A DNA stretch of 64,000 nucleotides, from NCBI GenBank assembly GCA_964017145.1, contig OZ024851.1, forward strand, positions 992,001 to 1,056,000. The letters run 5' to 3'. A program made the translations under genes and the position numbers. Source of the stretch: Agrocybe praecox. Lineage: Eukaryota; Basidiomycota; Agaricomycetes; Agaricales; Agrocybaceae. The notes beneath the pieces are model-generated. The model was not told the DNA's origin. It saw only the letters and a list, made by a program, of their open reading frames with translations, and ran no database searches. This document shows positions 1 through 11,240 of this stretch, piece by piece (the first letter of the stretch is position 1; every line of letters begins with the position of its first letter).

Positions 1-1062
1 ACTTTGTCGACATGAGATTGACCTTCGAAAAAAAAAAAAAGAAAAAAAGTTAAACTATGACGAAACGCGGGATAACGGTTGTATCGAACCTGAGTACTTC
101 TCATCTAGATAAAACACGTCGTTCTGAGGCCTTGAAGGTCTGTCATCCCAAATTGCATCGACTAGATTGTAAGGCAGGGAGACCAAAGAAGATCCCTTCG
201 CAGTAAGTTGCTTATTCAAAGTCTCAGCGTCCGCTATAAGAAAATATTTAGAGCACTTTCAGGTCGACTGAAAGTCAACGCATACATGCAGAAATCAGAG
301 TAGGATCGATTCCAATCCTGGTGTTCGAGTCCAAATTCTAGTTGCGCCGCTTTCAGTAATGAGGGTCAACTATATGCGTCAAAAATCATTAGGCACCTTG
401 TGAAGGAAGTCCTGCCACGTTGGTACATCTTTCCTTTGGTCAGTGACATTATTATACGGAAAAGGATGACACTTACCAGGGAGACCTTGTTTCATTAAAG
501 TCCAATTCCTGACGGACAGTTAGCATACAAGCCTTGATCTGACTTTGATAATACTGACTGATCCAGTTGTTTCCCTGCCTGCAAAAAGTATCTACCATCT
601 GTGAATAAAAAGGCCTTATCCAGAGTGACGATAGCACAACCTAAAATTTAGATACAATCAGTTGAGGATATGATATTGGTGGACAACTAGGGACCTACCC
701 GCGGAGCCGTTGAATCCTGAGATATATGCGCGTCTTTCATCGCAATGCGCAAGATATTCACTCGAATCTGCAACCTATCAGCCTTCAAAGGGCTACGCGT
801 GTTTGGGAAAAAACATACGCTGATCTTCGCTCGGAACAACAACTGCCTTTACGCCGATCTCTTCTTTTTGCATAAGTTCCCGCAGGCGCGCGAGACGCTC
901 ACTTGTATGGACAGTGTGTTGTCCTGCGGCACCCATTGTTGTATTAGATATCGTTCTTGTCCTGGTGGTAATGAGGGAAGATTGGGAGATGAAGCCCGGC
1001 CGTAGATGGGAAACCTTTCCAGGAATCCGATCCCGCAACCAAACTTGGGCTTGCCGCCACAT
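1..1062 (-). CDS. Aminopeptidase P (Xaa-Pro aminopeptidase), 5' part, runs off the left edge
   Basis: A metallopeptidase of this family removes the N-terminal residue before proline. Only the N-terminal creatinase-like part is present; the metal-binding pita-bread domain would lie left of base 1. Exons by splice sites and frame: 819-1062, 699-767, 559-640, 477-508, 428... to 397, 286-337, 90-233 and 1-22. Joined exons read through the family landmarks VVPSEDQHSSEYLAHCDERR, ISGFNGSAG, LFTDGRYFLQA, LPDVPTWQDFL and DAETLNKQL. The first ATG (1062) gives a 42-residue basic, Ser/Thr-rich leader before a second ATG at 936, where the typical cytosolic protein starts, so a mitochondrial and a cytosolic form are possible (inference). 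Introns are very short. The family call is firm; the exact start is open. Confidence 0.93.
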
Positions 1063-1546
1063 GGACGTCTAATGTTGAAATTGACTAGCTTATGACGGCC
1101 CGATACTTTCTGTACTTATAGGGGCCAGGATTTGCGAGCACACCAATGCTCTCGGTGTACTCCTCCTTTTCTGGGATGTCGGCTTGAATGAACTTGAAGG
1201 CACGATCCTTTTAGAGTTGAAATGCTAGGACTCTATCATACAGTACGTCCAGACTCCAGAGAATGAACTTGGTAAACATCCTCTCAATGTGCCAAATGAA
1301 AGTTGAATTATGTCGGGAAGAAGCAGACTGTATGTGGGATAAATCGTGATCCATTTAGTTCGAGATAAAAGTGGTAAGTAAAGTATACGAAAGGATATAA
1401 ATGTACATCTGTTGCATAGCGAGGCAGGCGATAAAACAATTCAACATAGCTATAGTTATATATTAAACAAGCAGAGTCCAACGACAACGAGACTATTAGT
1501 TATAAGCGACAGATTAAGTACATGATACACGGGAGGAGAATAATAT
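1063..1546. other. Intergenic: 5' flank of aminopeptidase P and 3' flank of the SREBP gene
   Basis: AT-rich spacer between two genes on the minus strand. It should hold the promoter of the aminopeptidase and the 3' end of the SREBP transcript. I see no further gene, tRNA or repeat in it. Confidence 0.5.
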
Positions 1547-4500
1547 TTAGGGCGTCATCGAACGCCTCTCTCTTCTCTCGACGTCTACGATCATATCTAC
1601 CACACGATCCTTGGCGTCTTCCAGTCCAACAGGGATGGATGCCTCATCGTTATCCTCAACTTGTCCGGGAACAGCGTCTACATCTTCGAAGACTCTGTTG
1701 CCAAGGGCAGTCCTCAGAGAAAGCAGCATTTGCGCACGCTTCAAGCTTGCCTTGTAGGAAGGACTTGGAGGAGGGCTCATGAGCGTAGATGTCGAGGATG
1801 GTGAATCAAAACTATCTTGCACAAAGAGCCGGTAATAGAGCACTATAGCCAAGAGCAATGCCATAATTTCGCTCTCGACGCCAGTATCCGTATTTCCTTC
1901 ATGAACAAAGTCGGACTCATCGAGGACGGTTCCTGATTTCCAAACGCGCTCAAAGTCCTTGCCCAAGTGTTCGACCTGCCCCCCCAGGGCGCGTGCAGCT
2001 TCGATGGTCGTTCTCCATTCATTATCCCTTTCTTCTGCATCCTCCTTTGCGAAGTTATCTTCTCCCGCGACAACACTGACAAAAAGAGCTCCCAGGTGTT
2101 TCTTGAGGCGGTCTTTCACCACTAAACCAGCAAGAACCTCCAATGGAGTGTACGCTTTCTCCCCATCGAACTTGTCCGTGGCCGTTGCAGCTGAAAGTCG
2201 AGCGGAAGCTTCATCGAGAGATAGTTCACTGAACACCAAAGATTCGTGGACGCGTGTGGCGGTGCCCTTTTCTGCTTGTTGTTCTGCCAGGGTCCAAACG
2301 GTGCGAGCTTTCATTCGCGCCAGTCCATTGAATGTGCCAGTCGTACCATGCAAAACCAATGCCAGAGTAGACAGGTCGGATGCAGAGGCATATCTCTTCT
2401 TTCCGACGGAGCGATATATTTGCGCCCGATCGTAGAAAGACAACAAAGCAGTTCGACCTATAATATCGTCAATTAAGATTGTGACGGCATCAAGGGAGAA
2501 AAAAACTGACATTCAAGAACACATTCTTCACCGAATTTCAGCCAACCAGCGGGCCCAGCGAGACGAACTTTGTTCTTCGCATAGCGAAGACTGCTGAAAG
2601 ATTGCATGGACATGCTCCTTCCACGTGCGATTGTCTTGCCAATACCGAAGTTGAGACCCAGCCAACTTCCAATGAAGCTCGCCAGAACCAAAACCGAAAC
2701 AATCAAGTGGAAGATTTGGACATATTCTTTCCACGTCCAACCGGGTGGATTAGCTGGTGCAGATGCGACAAATTGGGAGACGATTTCAGGAGCATATGCC
2801 AGTGGAGGGTGTACAGCAGTCAAAACAGTGCCGGTATGTTGATGACTATGATTTACTGGGGACGATGTCAAAGGTGAGTTGAAAAACGAGAACAGTGCAA
2901 AGACAGCCAACAAGTATTGCTGAGGTGGTGGCTGTTGTGACCATTGAGTTGCAAATTGAGCTGAAGGAGGATACATGTTTTGGTCTTGAACAACTGGTTC
3001 TGCCACTTGCTGCTGAGCTTGCGGAGATTGAGTAACCGGAGAAGGAACAACCTTCCTCGGTCTTCCTCTCTTTCGTTTCTCTGGTGTTGGGTTTGCTCCT
3101 GCTTCTCCAGTAGAAATAATCATAGTCGAAGATGGCTTCTTCTTCTCTTTTTCGATCGGTTTCTTGGCCACTGGAGGAGTTACTTTGGGGCGCTTTCTCT
3201 TTCTTCCTTCTTCGTCGCCATCATCGCCATCATCGTCCTCGCTATCATCATCGTCAGCATCGTCATCTTCACCTTCAACCTCGTCCTTCTCTTCGCCTCC
3301 AAACTTGGCTCTCCACTCCCTTTCCCATTCCCGGACCAATGCAGGACCTCCAACGAGGCCATGAATAAGCATTTTGAGTCCAGCTTGCTCGGCTTTCAAT
3401 CGTTGTTCGCGCTTCTTTAGGACCCGTATGTATTCGACAGCCTTTCCAAGAACATTGGCTTTGCTACATTTGCGTGCAACCTTGACGCCGTCGACGAAAC
3501 CACGGTCGTCAATGATATCGACCGTTGTGCCGTCGTCGCTGTCAATGATACTCGTGTTGGTGCCTTTGACGAGAATGCCGCCCTTGACGTTCTTTTTGAT
3601 TTTTTTGCCGTTTCCACCTTCGCGATCTTCCAAGACTCGTAAAGCGGGTACTGCCATGCGCAGACTTTGAATACGGGCGTTTAAATTAGTACGGTATCGA
3701 CGTTCGATAGTCGTATGACTTGTTTTTGGACGAGGAGCAGCAGCGGCAGAAGGCGTAGTGGCACTTCCAACCGATGGCACTTCGGGAACAGGAGCAGTGG
3801 TATTCACAGAAAGCCTGAGAGGTTGGTTTGACTGAGGGGGCGTGGACGGTGGAGGTGTAGACGCAGCGGAAGATGATGTTGAAGCAGTGGACTTTGGGGA
3901 TGGCGTAGAATTGTTACGATGGAGCCTTGGAATTGGCAGCTTCTGTTGCGAATTGGGCACTATCGTAGGAGTGAGATACATGCTTGTGAAAATTTATATG
4001 CAACGTACCAATCATCTGCTGTGAGTAACCCTGTACTTGAGCTTGCATTGGTACTGCGAGCATAACACCGGCGGACTGTCTAACACGCTGAGCAAGCTCT
4101 GCTATAGGATTATTCTCAAAGATAGGATAGTCCATCACAGGGTGACTAGGCTCTTCCTTCATCGGGATACTGTTGTCACTGAGATAACCAGGAGCAGGGC
4201 TTGGTATGGATTCTGGGACTGGCGAGAGGGATGCTCCAGAGGAGGAAGACGAGGTTACGCTGAGTCTTCGTTCCTTAATTGACGACTGAGGTGAACTTGT
4301 AGAGGAAGATCCTGACATGTCGCCTCCATCGAACTGGAAGGTGAAGGGAAACTGAGCCGCAAGTAGTTCATTTGATATTGCGAGTTGCTCTTCGTAAGAG
4401 TAGTTCATATGGCCAAACTTCATCGTGTCGTAGTGCAGCGCACTGGGTTCAATAGTTATTGATGGATTGAAGTCCATGTCCATTGGTATGGAATTCATGT

Positions 4501-4690
4501 CTGCAAAATCCATAATTTCTGTATAATGCTTCAACGGATTGGATGCCTCCTCGTTCATGTCTGCCCAAAGACCCCCGAGCTTTGACCAGTCTGGCACATC
4601 TACATCTTCAGTATCATTGCCATTGGTATCTGTGTTGTGTAGGAGGAGATTGAGAGGGTCGTTCGGATCGAGGCCCAGGTCAGTGGACAT
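1547..4690 (-). CDS. SRE1: Membrane-bound SREBP/Sre1-like bHLH transcription factor
   Basis: Sterol/oxygen-response factors of this family sit in the ER and are cut to free the bHLH domain. Three exons (4009-4690, 2523-3959, 1547-2457) join to 1009 residues. An acidic N-terminus precedes a basic region near residues 310-320 whose ERRYRTN has the tyrosine that marks SREBPs (position 316). Helix 2 (KCSKANVLGKAVEYIRVLKK, about 391-410) lies some 70 residues later, so the bHLH loop is unusually long. An Asp/Glu tract follows at about 455-480, then two hydrophobic stretches (about 576-590 and 641-665) that fit the hairpin anchor, and a C-terminal regulatory region. An in-frame ATG at 4708 would add six residues. 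Cleavage and sterol control are known for the family, not shown here. Confidence 0.9.
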
Positions 4691-4922
4691 GGCGCTGGTG
4701 AGATTCAAGAGGAAGAAGAAGAAATAATATAACCCAGTGTCTGCGAAGGAATGTGGTAGCGGTGAGAGTTATGTTTGTCAAATTTTGAACTGCATTTTAG
4801 CGAATCGAACGACTTGTGCTGAATTGCAGGATCAGGCCACTCAGTGGTACAAGGGTCGTGACTAATTTAGGTCATGTGAGTTGCTTGCCTATCATGTAAA
4901 GTGAGGCTTTTTAGGATTTCAA

Positions 4923-5042
4923 GCCGTTGTAGCACAATGGTAGTGCGTTGCTTTCCTACTTTCGTGTGAGGTTGCGGGTTCAAATCCGCAACGTGACACG
5001 AAATCAAGGCAGAGGTTGTGGGTTCGATCCCCATCAACGGTT
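4923..5042 (+). tRNA. tRNA-Arg(CCT): tRNA-Arg(CCT) with a 48-nt intron
   Basis: Acceptor stem GCCGTTG (4923-4929) pairs with CAACGGT (5035-5041; first pair G-U). D arm GCAC/GTGC is at 4932-4946, anticodon stem TTGCT with GGCAG (5008-5012), T arm GTGGG-TTCGATC-CCCAT (5018-5034). The loop reads TTCCTA then A after splicing, placing CCT at 4955-4957. The intron (4959-5006) starts after position 37, as usual in nuclear tRNAs. It folds into a long hairpin (TTTCGTGT/ACACGAAA outer, GTTGCGG/CCGCAAC inner) whose tip resembles a second T arm. A T-rich run follows the gene as a Pol III terminator. The tRNA is secure; identity rests on this fold. Confidence 0.75.
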
Positions 5043-5458
5043 CTTTTTGCTTCGAGGAGGGAATACTTGAGAGTTCTCCTTTTTTTGTCGGTTTGTGGGT
5101 AGAAAATAAATGCTTGGAAAGTGAGGGAAGCGTGGAGAAACTGGAGAAACCAGGAAAGAAGTCGTCGATTAGTACCATATCAGATGTTCAATTGCCTCTA
5201 TCGCGCAAGTTCGAATCTCGCTTTCGACATTTGCATTACTTCGAATGTATTAGATATTACTATTGTAGACTAATTTTAATAATGAGGCCATCGAGGCCCA
5301 TGGTGAATACATAATATGAATAAGTTATTCTCTAGCTTGAGATACTGTTGCCCAAGCTTGCTTGGAGGAATTAAGACGAGACGCCCTGCGCCACACATAA
5401 TATATAGAAAGCAATTAATAATGCATGTACTGCATATGTTGCGCTGCTGCGCTTTTAG
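5043..5458. other. Intergenic after tRNA-Arg
   Basis: The T-run just after the tRNA fits Pol III termination. A tRNA T-arm-like patch (GTTCGAATC near 5210) lacks a convincing acceptor and D arm. No protein gene is supported. Confidence 0.4.
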
Positions 5459-5911
5459 CTAGGCAACATCAGCACGGATTAATGCGGAACATGTCAAATA
5501 TAACTCACAAATATCGGCCTTGAGTGCTGCAAAGTCATTAAATGTCATGGTAGTATGCGGTGTATTTGCGCGTAAATTAGTTTCGTGAATGACTTTGGGC
5601 TGGCCCACATTCACTCGGCTTTCGCCTTTAATAGGATCGACAGGGAGACCGTATCTCGAAGCGCTCCGTGTCGGTGTACCCTCTGGGTGATTATGCGACA
5701 TGGGTGCCACTAGGACATAACCGTTTTCGTTTGGTCTTGTAAGGACAATTACTGGATGCTGGCCAACGCTTCCCTAGAACATCTCAGCTTCATCGCGGTA
5801 AGATATAAGATGAGAGGAACCTACCACACTATCGGGACGCGGAATAAAGTGTTTGGGTTTGGCCTTCATGATGTCTCCTTCTTTAAGGTGTATAATAGAT
5901 GCACTCGGCAT
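5459..5911 (-). CDS. Small protein of 133 residues, function unknown; faint MazF/PemK-like pattern
   Basis: Two exons (5825-5911 and 5459-5773), joined in phase 0 across a 51-nt intron with GTAGGT...CTAG ends, encode 133 residues. The start at 5911 gives MPSASIIHLKEGDIMKAKPK. The order is a GDI near residues 12-14, a basic proline-rich stretch, then GQHPVIVLTRPNENGYVLVAP (about 33-53), a strand-turn-strand pattern, followed by SHNHPEGTPTRSASRYGLP and GESRVNVGQPKVI. A GDI near the N-terminus followed by a P-V-I-V-L strand recalls the small barrel of bacterial MazF/PemK proteins, but I see no diagnostic catalytic residues, so this is only a structural guess. No signal peptide or membrane segment. 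The clean splice and biased composition support a real gene. Confidence 0.6.
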
Positions 5912-7199
5912 TATTGTATATTATGGGTATCGAACGAAATGAATGGTATACGGGAAATAGGATATGGTGAGGATTATAGGTCAATAAACATGCTGAAGGA
6001 AAGATTATCAGCTCCTAGAAAAGGTCAGAAGGCTGCGGGACATACTACAATTGATGTGTCGCAGAGTCTTGAAGAGGGAAGAGGAGAGATGGAGGAAAAT
6101 TCAAACCCGAAGCATAACTGAGAGGAATCAGAAAGCTATAGAGGTCGACGAGGAGCCTCTCATGAAGAGATCATGATTTTATATGTTCGCACCGTTCGTG
6201 CCATCGGTTTCACACAAGCGATCAGGCCATGGGGGATGTCGCTGGTCAATTTTTAGCATGGCATCGATGACATTCCCCAACAATGATTTAAAGATTATAC
6301 AAAATCCGATAAAAAGCGACGTCTAAACCCCCCCTTTACCCATTGTGTGCCGCCTTTGCATAGAGTTTCAAACCAGACAAAATAGGTGAACCAAGGCGAT
6401 GACTTTTGACTCTGTAACACAAGTCGCTCAAACACTCGGAGGAGCCAGAAAGAGAGAAGCTGTGTACTGACGCTTAGCCCTTAACGGGTCTAGAGTTCGG
6501 GCATAGGAAGCTAGGGGTATCTGTCATTTCATGGCGAATTCGCTACCAAACGAGTGCATGAGCCAATCATGCGACGAGCGAGGATATTTTGACCCCATGC
6601 TGCAGCAGAAATGTCAAAAGAGTGATTTGACGGCACTCGGGACAGCACACGAGGCGAACTTCGGGCCAACGTGGTACTAGAGAATACAAATATAAAGGGC
6701 GACTGATGACGATCAGTAAATGTTATCTAAAGGCTTCTCAAGCTGACATGAGAGTGATAGTTCCCTGTTTATCTGAAAACATGGAAAACTTTCCTGTATG
6801 CTCAGCGACTTGGTATGTAAAATCGCACAAGAGGTCCATAACAAGAGGAAGAGTACTTATCAGTCGTACTCGTTTCTTATCCTTATCGCGGTGATGTTCC
6901 AAACAAAACTATCGTCCGTTGAACACCGAGCAAAGTTAATCAAGTCCTGAATACTGGAGATTAATTGGCCTAAGCTAAAAGTAGTGACAGATCTAACCGG
7001 TAAATCTCTCCGGCAGGAAGTGTATGTTATTCCGTGTCCAGCCCGACATGAGACTTGGGAAGATCAGAAAAAAAGGTAGACGAGTTCTGAAAAGACAGAC
7101 GCACATCGAAAAACTGAATCTCATGTAGATCAAACGACAAGTCTTGGAAGGGTGTCTTAAACATTTGACCAGTGAGTTGCGCCTTGACCGAAACGTCTG
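5912..7199. other. Intergenic, no supported gene
   Basis: About 1.3 kb between the small protein and the hydrolase relic. Open frames here are short, start inside one another and match nothing I recognise. No tRNA, long repeat or inverted repeat stood out. Confidence 0.4.
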
Positions 7200-8498
7200 A
7201 AAGGAGGCCGGGATCATGACATGAAAGAAAAAGATCAAGAGCCACAGGATTAACGCTAAAAATATGATTAGATCGAAGTCAATCATGATAAGTTTCCAGA
7301 GGGCCACAAACGAGAACTCACACTCGGGCACCTGCAACACATCCACAATGGGGACCATGCGCCGTATATAGTTTGACTTTGACCCCCACTGCCTTTACTT
7401 CCAGTGACTGGGCATTTCCAAAGGATATACAAAGTCCTCTGCACAATGTATAATTGCCGTCGGAGCCTTGAGGGAGTAATTGGTATTGCATACTAGTAGT
7501 AGATAATAAGTCGCATATCTTGACAAACTTCTGATCTGACAATGCCTTCCGCTCAAGGGGCCATTGGATGACGGATCGGTGTGCCTCCTGGCTTCTTTGC
7601 GGAGTACCTAACCGATGATTTTGTGCCTGAGTTATGGCGCTTTCTGTGATTCTGTTGTATATATATATCAAGTTAAGCGCTGAATACATGGAAGTAGATA
7701 CTCACGTAGACGTCGACTCATCCATATCGTTATTGAAAACCAGCTGCTCAACTCCCACAATCGCATCTATTTCAAGAGCTAACTCAATAGCCGCAACGCT
7801 CTCAGCCCTGTTTGCCATTTGTTCGATAATTTCCCCTGGTAACAGAGTACCATTTGTCCATTCTACCACTTACAGCATCGTCAGACTGTCCCAAAATGAA
7901 GTATCTAAGTATAGAAAAGCTCGGAGGAGTGACGGATTGTTTTACCTCTACTGGACTCAACAGCGAACAGAGCGTCATGGAAAGTATTCGATCAGGGTGT
8001 CGGGAGGCCAATTCGAGAGCGACGCAACAACCAATCGATAGGCAGAATAAGTGGCAAGGAGGTAGCCCTATAGCTTCCTTGAATGCAAAAAAGAAATTTA
8101 AATTTATCGTTTTGATTGCGTGGGATAAACAGCATACCATAACATAATACTTAGGCGTCCCCTACGGGCAAGTATTTTGCATCGCCGATAATTCCCTCCG
8201 TCTTTCCATGAGACCGCATATCATAGGTGACTCAATTGCATTTGCGCAGGTCACGGTCCGCAAACTGGGCTTAAGGTACAAGGGATCAGGTTGAGTAAAC
8301 TGTTGACTTATGATCCGGTGTGTACTCACCCTCAAGATATCTACTGAGGCATATGTATAGACAGGATAAAGAAATATGATTGTAGGGAGTCCCGGGATAA
8401 TGGAATCCGCGTCATAATCTAGGCCAGTAGATATTGAATAAAAAACAATAACTAACATTTAGTGGTCCAGTTGGAGGAGATATTTGAACACGAGGCAT
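7200..8498 (-). pseudogene. Decayed alpha/beta hydrolase
   Basis: The order of fragments matches the intact relative at 9997-11240: MPRVQISPPTGPLN at 8498, then DADSIIPGLPTIIFLYPVYT, QFADRDLRKCN-stop-VTYDMRSHGKTEG, GDAKYLPVGDA-stop, the nucleophile elbow LPPCHLFCLSIGCCVALELA (about 8020-8085), then IIHCAEDFVYPLE and GPHCGC. It is broken: the first intron cannot be placed in frame, a TGA replaces a Leu codon before VTYDMR, a TAA with a frame change follows GDA, and the region with the acid residue needs frame changes around the HCAEDF segment. The elbow Ser and the region around the His still read well, so decay is fairly recent. Earlier function would be hydrolysis of an unknown ester or amide. 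Confidence 0.8.
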
Positions 8499-8914
8499 CC
8501 TGTGCCGTTATTTGATTGTGACGTGCTACTGTGGCCTTGAGCGCAACAACAGGAATTAGATTTGGCGTGTATCAACAGAGTCATGGGCGGTCTAGAGGAT
8601 ACAGCCAAAAGCCGAGCTTTGTGTGTGCAGATCGGGCTGCAGTATCCAAATTGATTTCCTCGTGGGCCCTGATGAACACAAAACGTGATGATTGAATCAG
8701 ATTTCCACAAATTTATGCATAAATATAGAATCCATACAGCAAGTTGTTATGAATTTTGTATTTGCAGAAGATGTATCAACGGCTATGAACGATCAAGATA
8801 AAAATTACGGCCACATTTCTAAATATACCATACAGGCGGGGCGGGGTCGGAATTTAAATCGTTTCAGGGACAACTTTTAGCGGAGTTTCGTTCGCTTGCG
8901 GGACTGTACCTTCA
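8499..8914. other. Spacer between hydrolase relic and foldback element
   Basis: AT-rich sequence upstream of the relic's former start. Open frames are short and unconvincing. It probably held the old promoter. Confidence 0.35.
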
Positions 8915-9188
8915 CTAGGTGCAGGGTTACGTGTTTTTGCTCAAAATATGTGAAAATAAAGCAAAAACCACATAGACACGGTCTTACATAATTTGAATCA
9001 AAACATGCATTTATTATGTTGTCGGAGTTTCAAAAATGCTACTTTCTTGTATAATATTGCGTCACATTCTTAAAACTCCGACAACATAATAAATGCATGT
9101 TTTGAGTCAAATTATGTAAGACCGTGTCTATGTGGTTTTTGCTTTATTTTCACATATTTTGAGCAAAAACACGTAACCCTGCATCTAG
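8915..9188. mobile_element. Foldback MITE with near-identical long inverted arms
   Basis: Left arm 8919 to about 9037 and right arm about 9066-9184 are almost perfect reverse complements over roughly 118 bases; I find about four mismatches, mainly at the tip and near the loop. The unpaired centre is only some 28-45 bases. CTAG flanks both ends (8915-8918 and 9185-9188), a likely target-site duplication (TA or CTAG). The element has no coding capacity, so it would move through a transposase encoded elsewhere. It sits between the decayed and the intact hydrolase. The near identity of the arms suggests recent activity or correction between arms. Confidence 0.85.
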
Positions 9189-9996
9189 TGCTTTGGACTT
9201 TCAAGTTTCGAGAACCGCCTGTGTGTATATTTTTGGTGTGATGGCATATCGTTATGAAACGGCTGTAATGGATGCAGATACGTACTTTTCAAAGCTGGTA
9301 GAGGGTGTAACTCGAGTACAAGGATATAACTGCAATCGGAACGTTGCTGCCTCCGGGGAACTGCTAAAATAAGGGATGCCTGCAAAAACATGTGCCCTGA
9401 AATTTGATTTTAGTCGACAAAGCAATGGGCACGATCTTACACGATCGTGAATAGTCACACTGTTACTAGTACATAACCACTCATAAGAAAACATTGTCCC
9501 AAACCGACGCTTGAAGGTATCTCAAAGCAGCACAATGCTTCGAAATACTCTATGTGCGCTATCACCGCCGAGGTCTGCAACTTCCATGAAAAGATAAGTT
9601 GTAAAGTGGATAAAAGCTCCCTTATTTTGAACAATTGGATTGTCCATTTCCATGGACATTGCAGAGAAACCAAACATTGCGATAATTGCCAGTCCCAATC
9701 ATAATGCGCATACATACCTAGACTCGAATGGAAATCACCAAGTAAAATATACATAGAGTTGTTACTGACACCTTTAAAAAAATCAGAACGAAGCCGGAGT
9801 ATAGGTATACACAACGACATGCAGAATTGTTGTCGCTTTGTTTAGATAACAGAGTCGTCTTCTAGATCATACCCATATTGGATCAAGGTTTGAGTAAATG
9901 GCGTTAACATTCGTTTGTAGTCTTCATCGTCGCAGGATAGTCGATTCATCGAAGGTAATAGTTCCGGGTGATAGGCAGAAACTGCTTTATAGAGGA
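9189..9996. other. Intergenic, 3' flank of the intact hydrolase
   Basis: About 800 bases with no supported gene. A minus-strand frame at 9455-9820 has no recognisable motif and no partner exons. Confidence 0.4.
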
Positions 9997-11240
9997 TCAA
10001 ATTGATTCTTTGAAGAAGTTTGGTAAATATGGATTGATATGATCAGAAATTACGCACGGTTCCGGATTGGTTATATTCCCATAGTGAGCTCCCGGTACTT
10101 CATGTAACGATACTTGAGAATTGCCCGCGTTTTGAAGAGACCTCATAAGGGTTTCCGCGCAGTCGAGGGAATACGCCACGTCTTCCCTGCAATGAATGAT
10201 CTTGGTTGGAACCTTGATCTGATAACAAATGAGAAAGAACTATAATGATATCAGAAAACGAACACACTTTTTGTAATGCATCGTCATCCAGTGGTTTTCG
10301 CTCTAGAAACCATTCAACACCAGTTTTGTAACCTTGCAGTCTTCTCTCAGCAGAACTTGACCAAATTTCCTTGGACTTGACTATAGCAAATGCTCCCATC
10401 CTGGAACGTTTATTGGGTGATTGGAAGTGAGGTAATAGAAGTGGCGAAACTTACGAGTCAAGACAATTTGATTTCGCATTATTAAAGAGAAGTTGAGTCG
10501 CCCCAATCAAAATGTCGGTGGTAAACTCATGGCATTCGGGGGAGTTGTACCCGTTACCATCAATCACTTCACAAAGTTTCGTCCAATATTCATGCACTTC
10601 TAAACGACCCCTTGCAACGTCGACCAACTATTGAGAATGCTGGTTGTAAAGCTGACGCAATAAAGACTTGCAGGAAGTAATAAACATACCTCAACAGGGG
10701 ATAGAGGCGAACACAGACAAAGTGTCAAAACCAAATCGGGCCGCCTTGCAGTAAATTCCAACGCCACCGTGCATCCATTCGAGACCCCAAAAAAATGTGA
10801 TGGTGGAAGGTCGAGTTTGAGCTACATGGGTTTCGCAAGGTCGAAAACAAATCCAGAGGGAGAAATAAGGAACAGAAATCGAACCATTATCTGTTCCACG
10901 TCGTAAGCTGATTCGGTTGGGGTGTACAAGTTATCGCCAATATGTCCAGTAGTCTCTCCAAAGCCACGCATGTCAAACGTAATAAGGTTGAATTCACGCA
11001 GACGACCATCGGAGAACTGCACTGGATAAGGGAAAGAAAACACCAGTGAGATCAGGCTAATGTTCAACAGAAACGCGTACACTCGAAAGCCTCTTTGGCA
11101 AGATAGCCAGAGTGGATGAAAATGATACATGGGAGACCAGGTTCGATTGTATTTGCTGACTCCGAGCCTGATGTGGGGGTGGCGATCGCATATTGGATGG
11201 AGAATGCCCCAGTAGGCAAGGCAATATCCACAAAGGGCAT
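9997..11240 (-). CDS. Alpha/beta hydrolase (intact)
   Basis: Six exons (11081-11240, 10885-11021, 10690-10821, 10455-10627, 10268-10400, 9997-10218) join to 318 residues with every phase matching. The fold is clear: PGLPCIIFIHSGY strand-loop, FNLITFDMRGFGETTG, the nucleophile elbow HFFGVSNGCTVALEF with Ser113 in GVSNG, the acid in IIHCREDVAY, and the His in VPGAHYGNITNP. Substrate is unknown; this family is common in mushrooms. There is no signal peptide, so it is probably cytosolic. Its broken relative lies just downstream (7200-8498), so the pair looks like an old tandem duplication. It diverges from PIG-A across about 850 bases. An in-frame upstream ATG at 11381 adds a low-complexity leader I do not favour. 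Confidence 0.85.

Noticed and set aside
5175..5240. Second tRNA after tRNA-Arg
   Set aside because: GTTCGAATC resembles a T loop, but the T stem has a mismatch, only five acceptor pairs form with GTCGA and no D arm or anticodon stem can be drawn.
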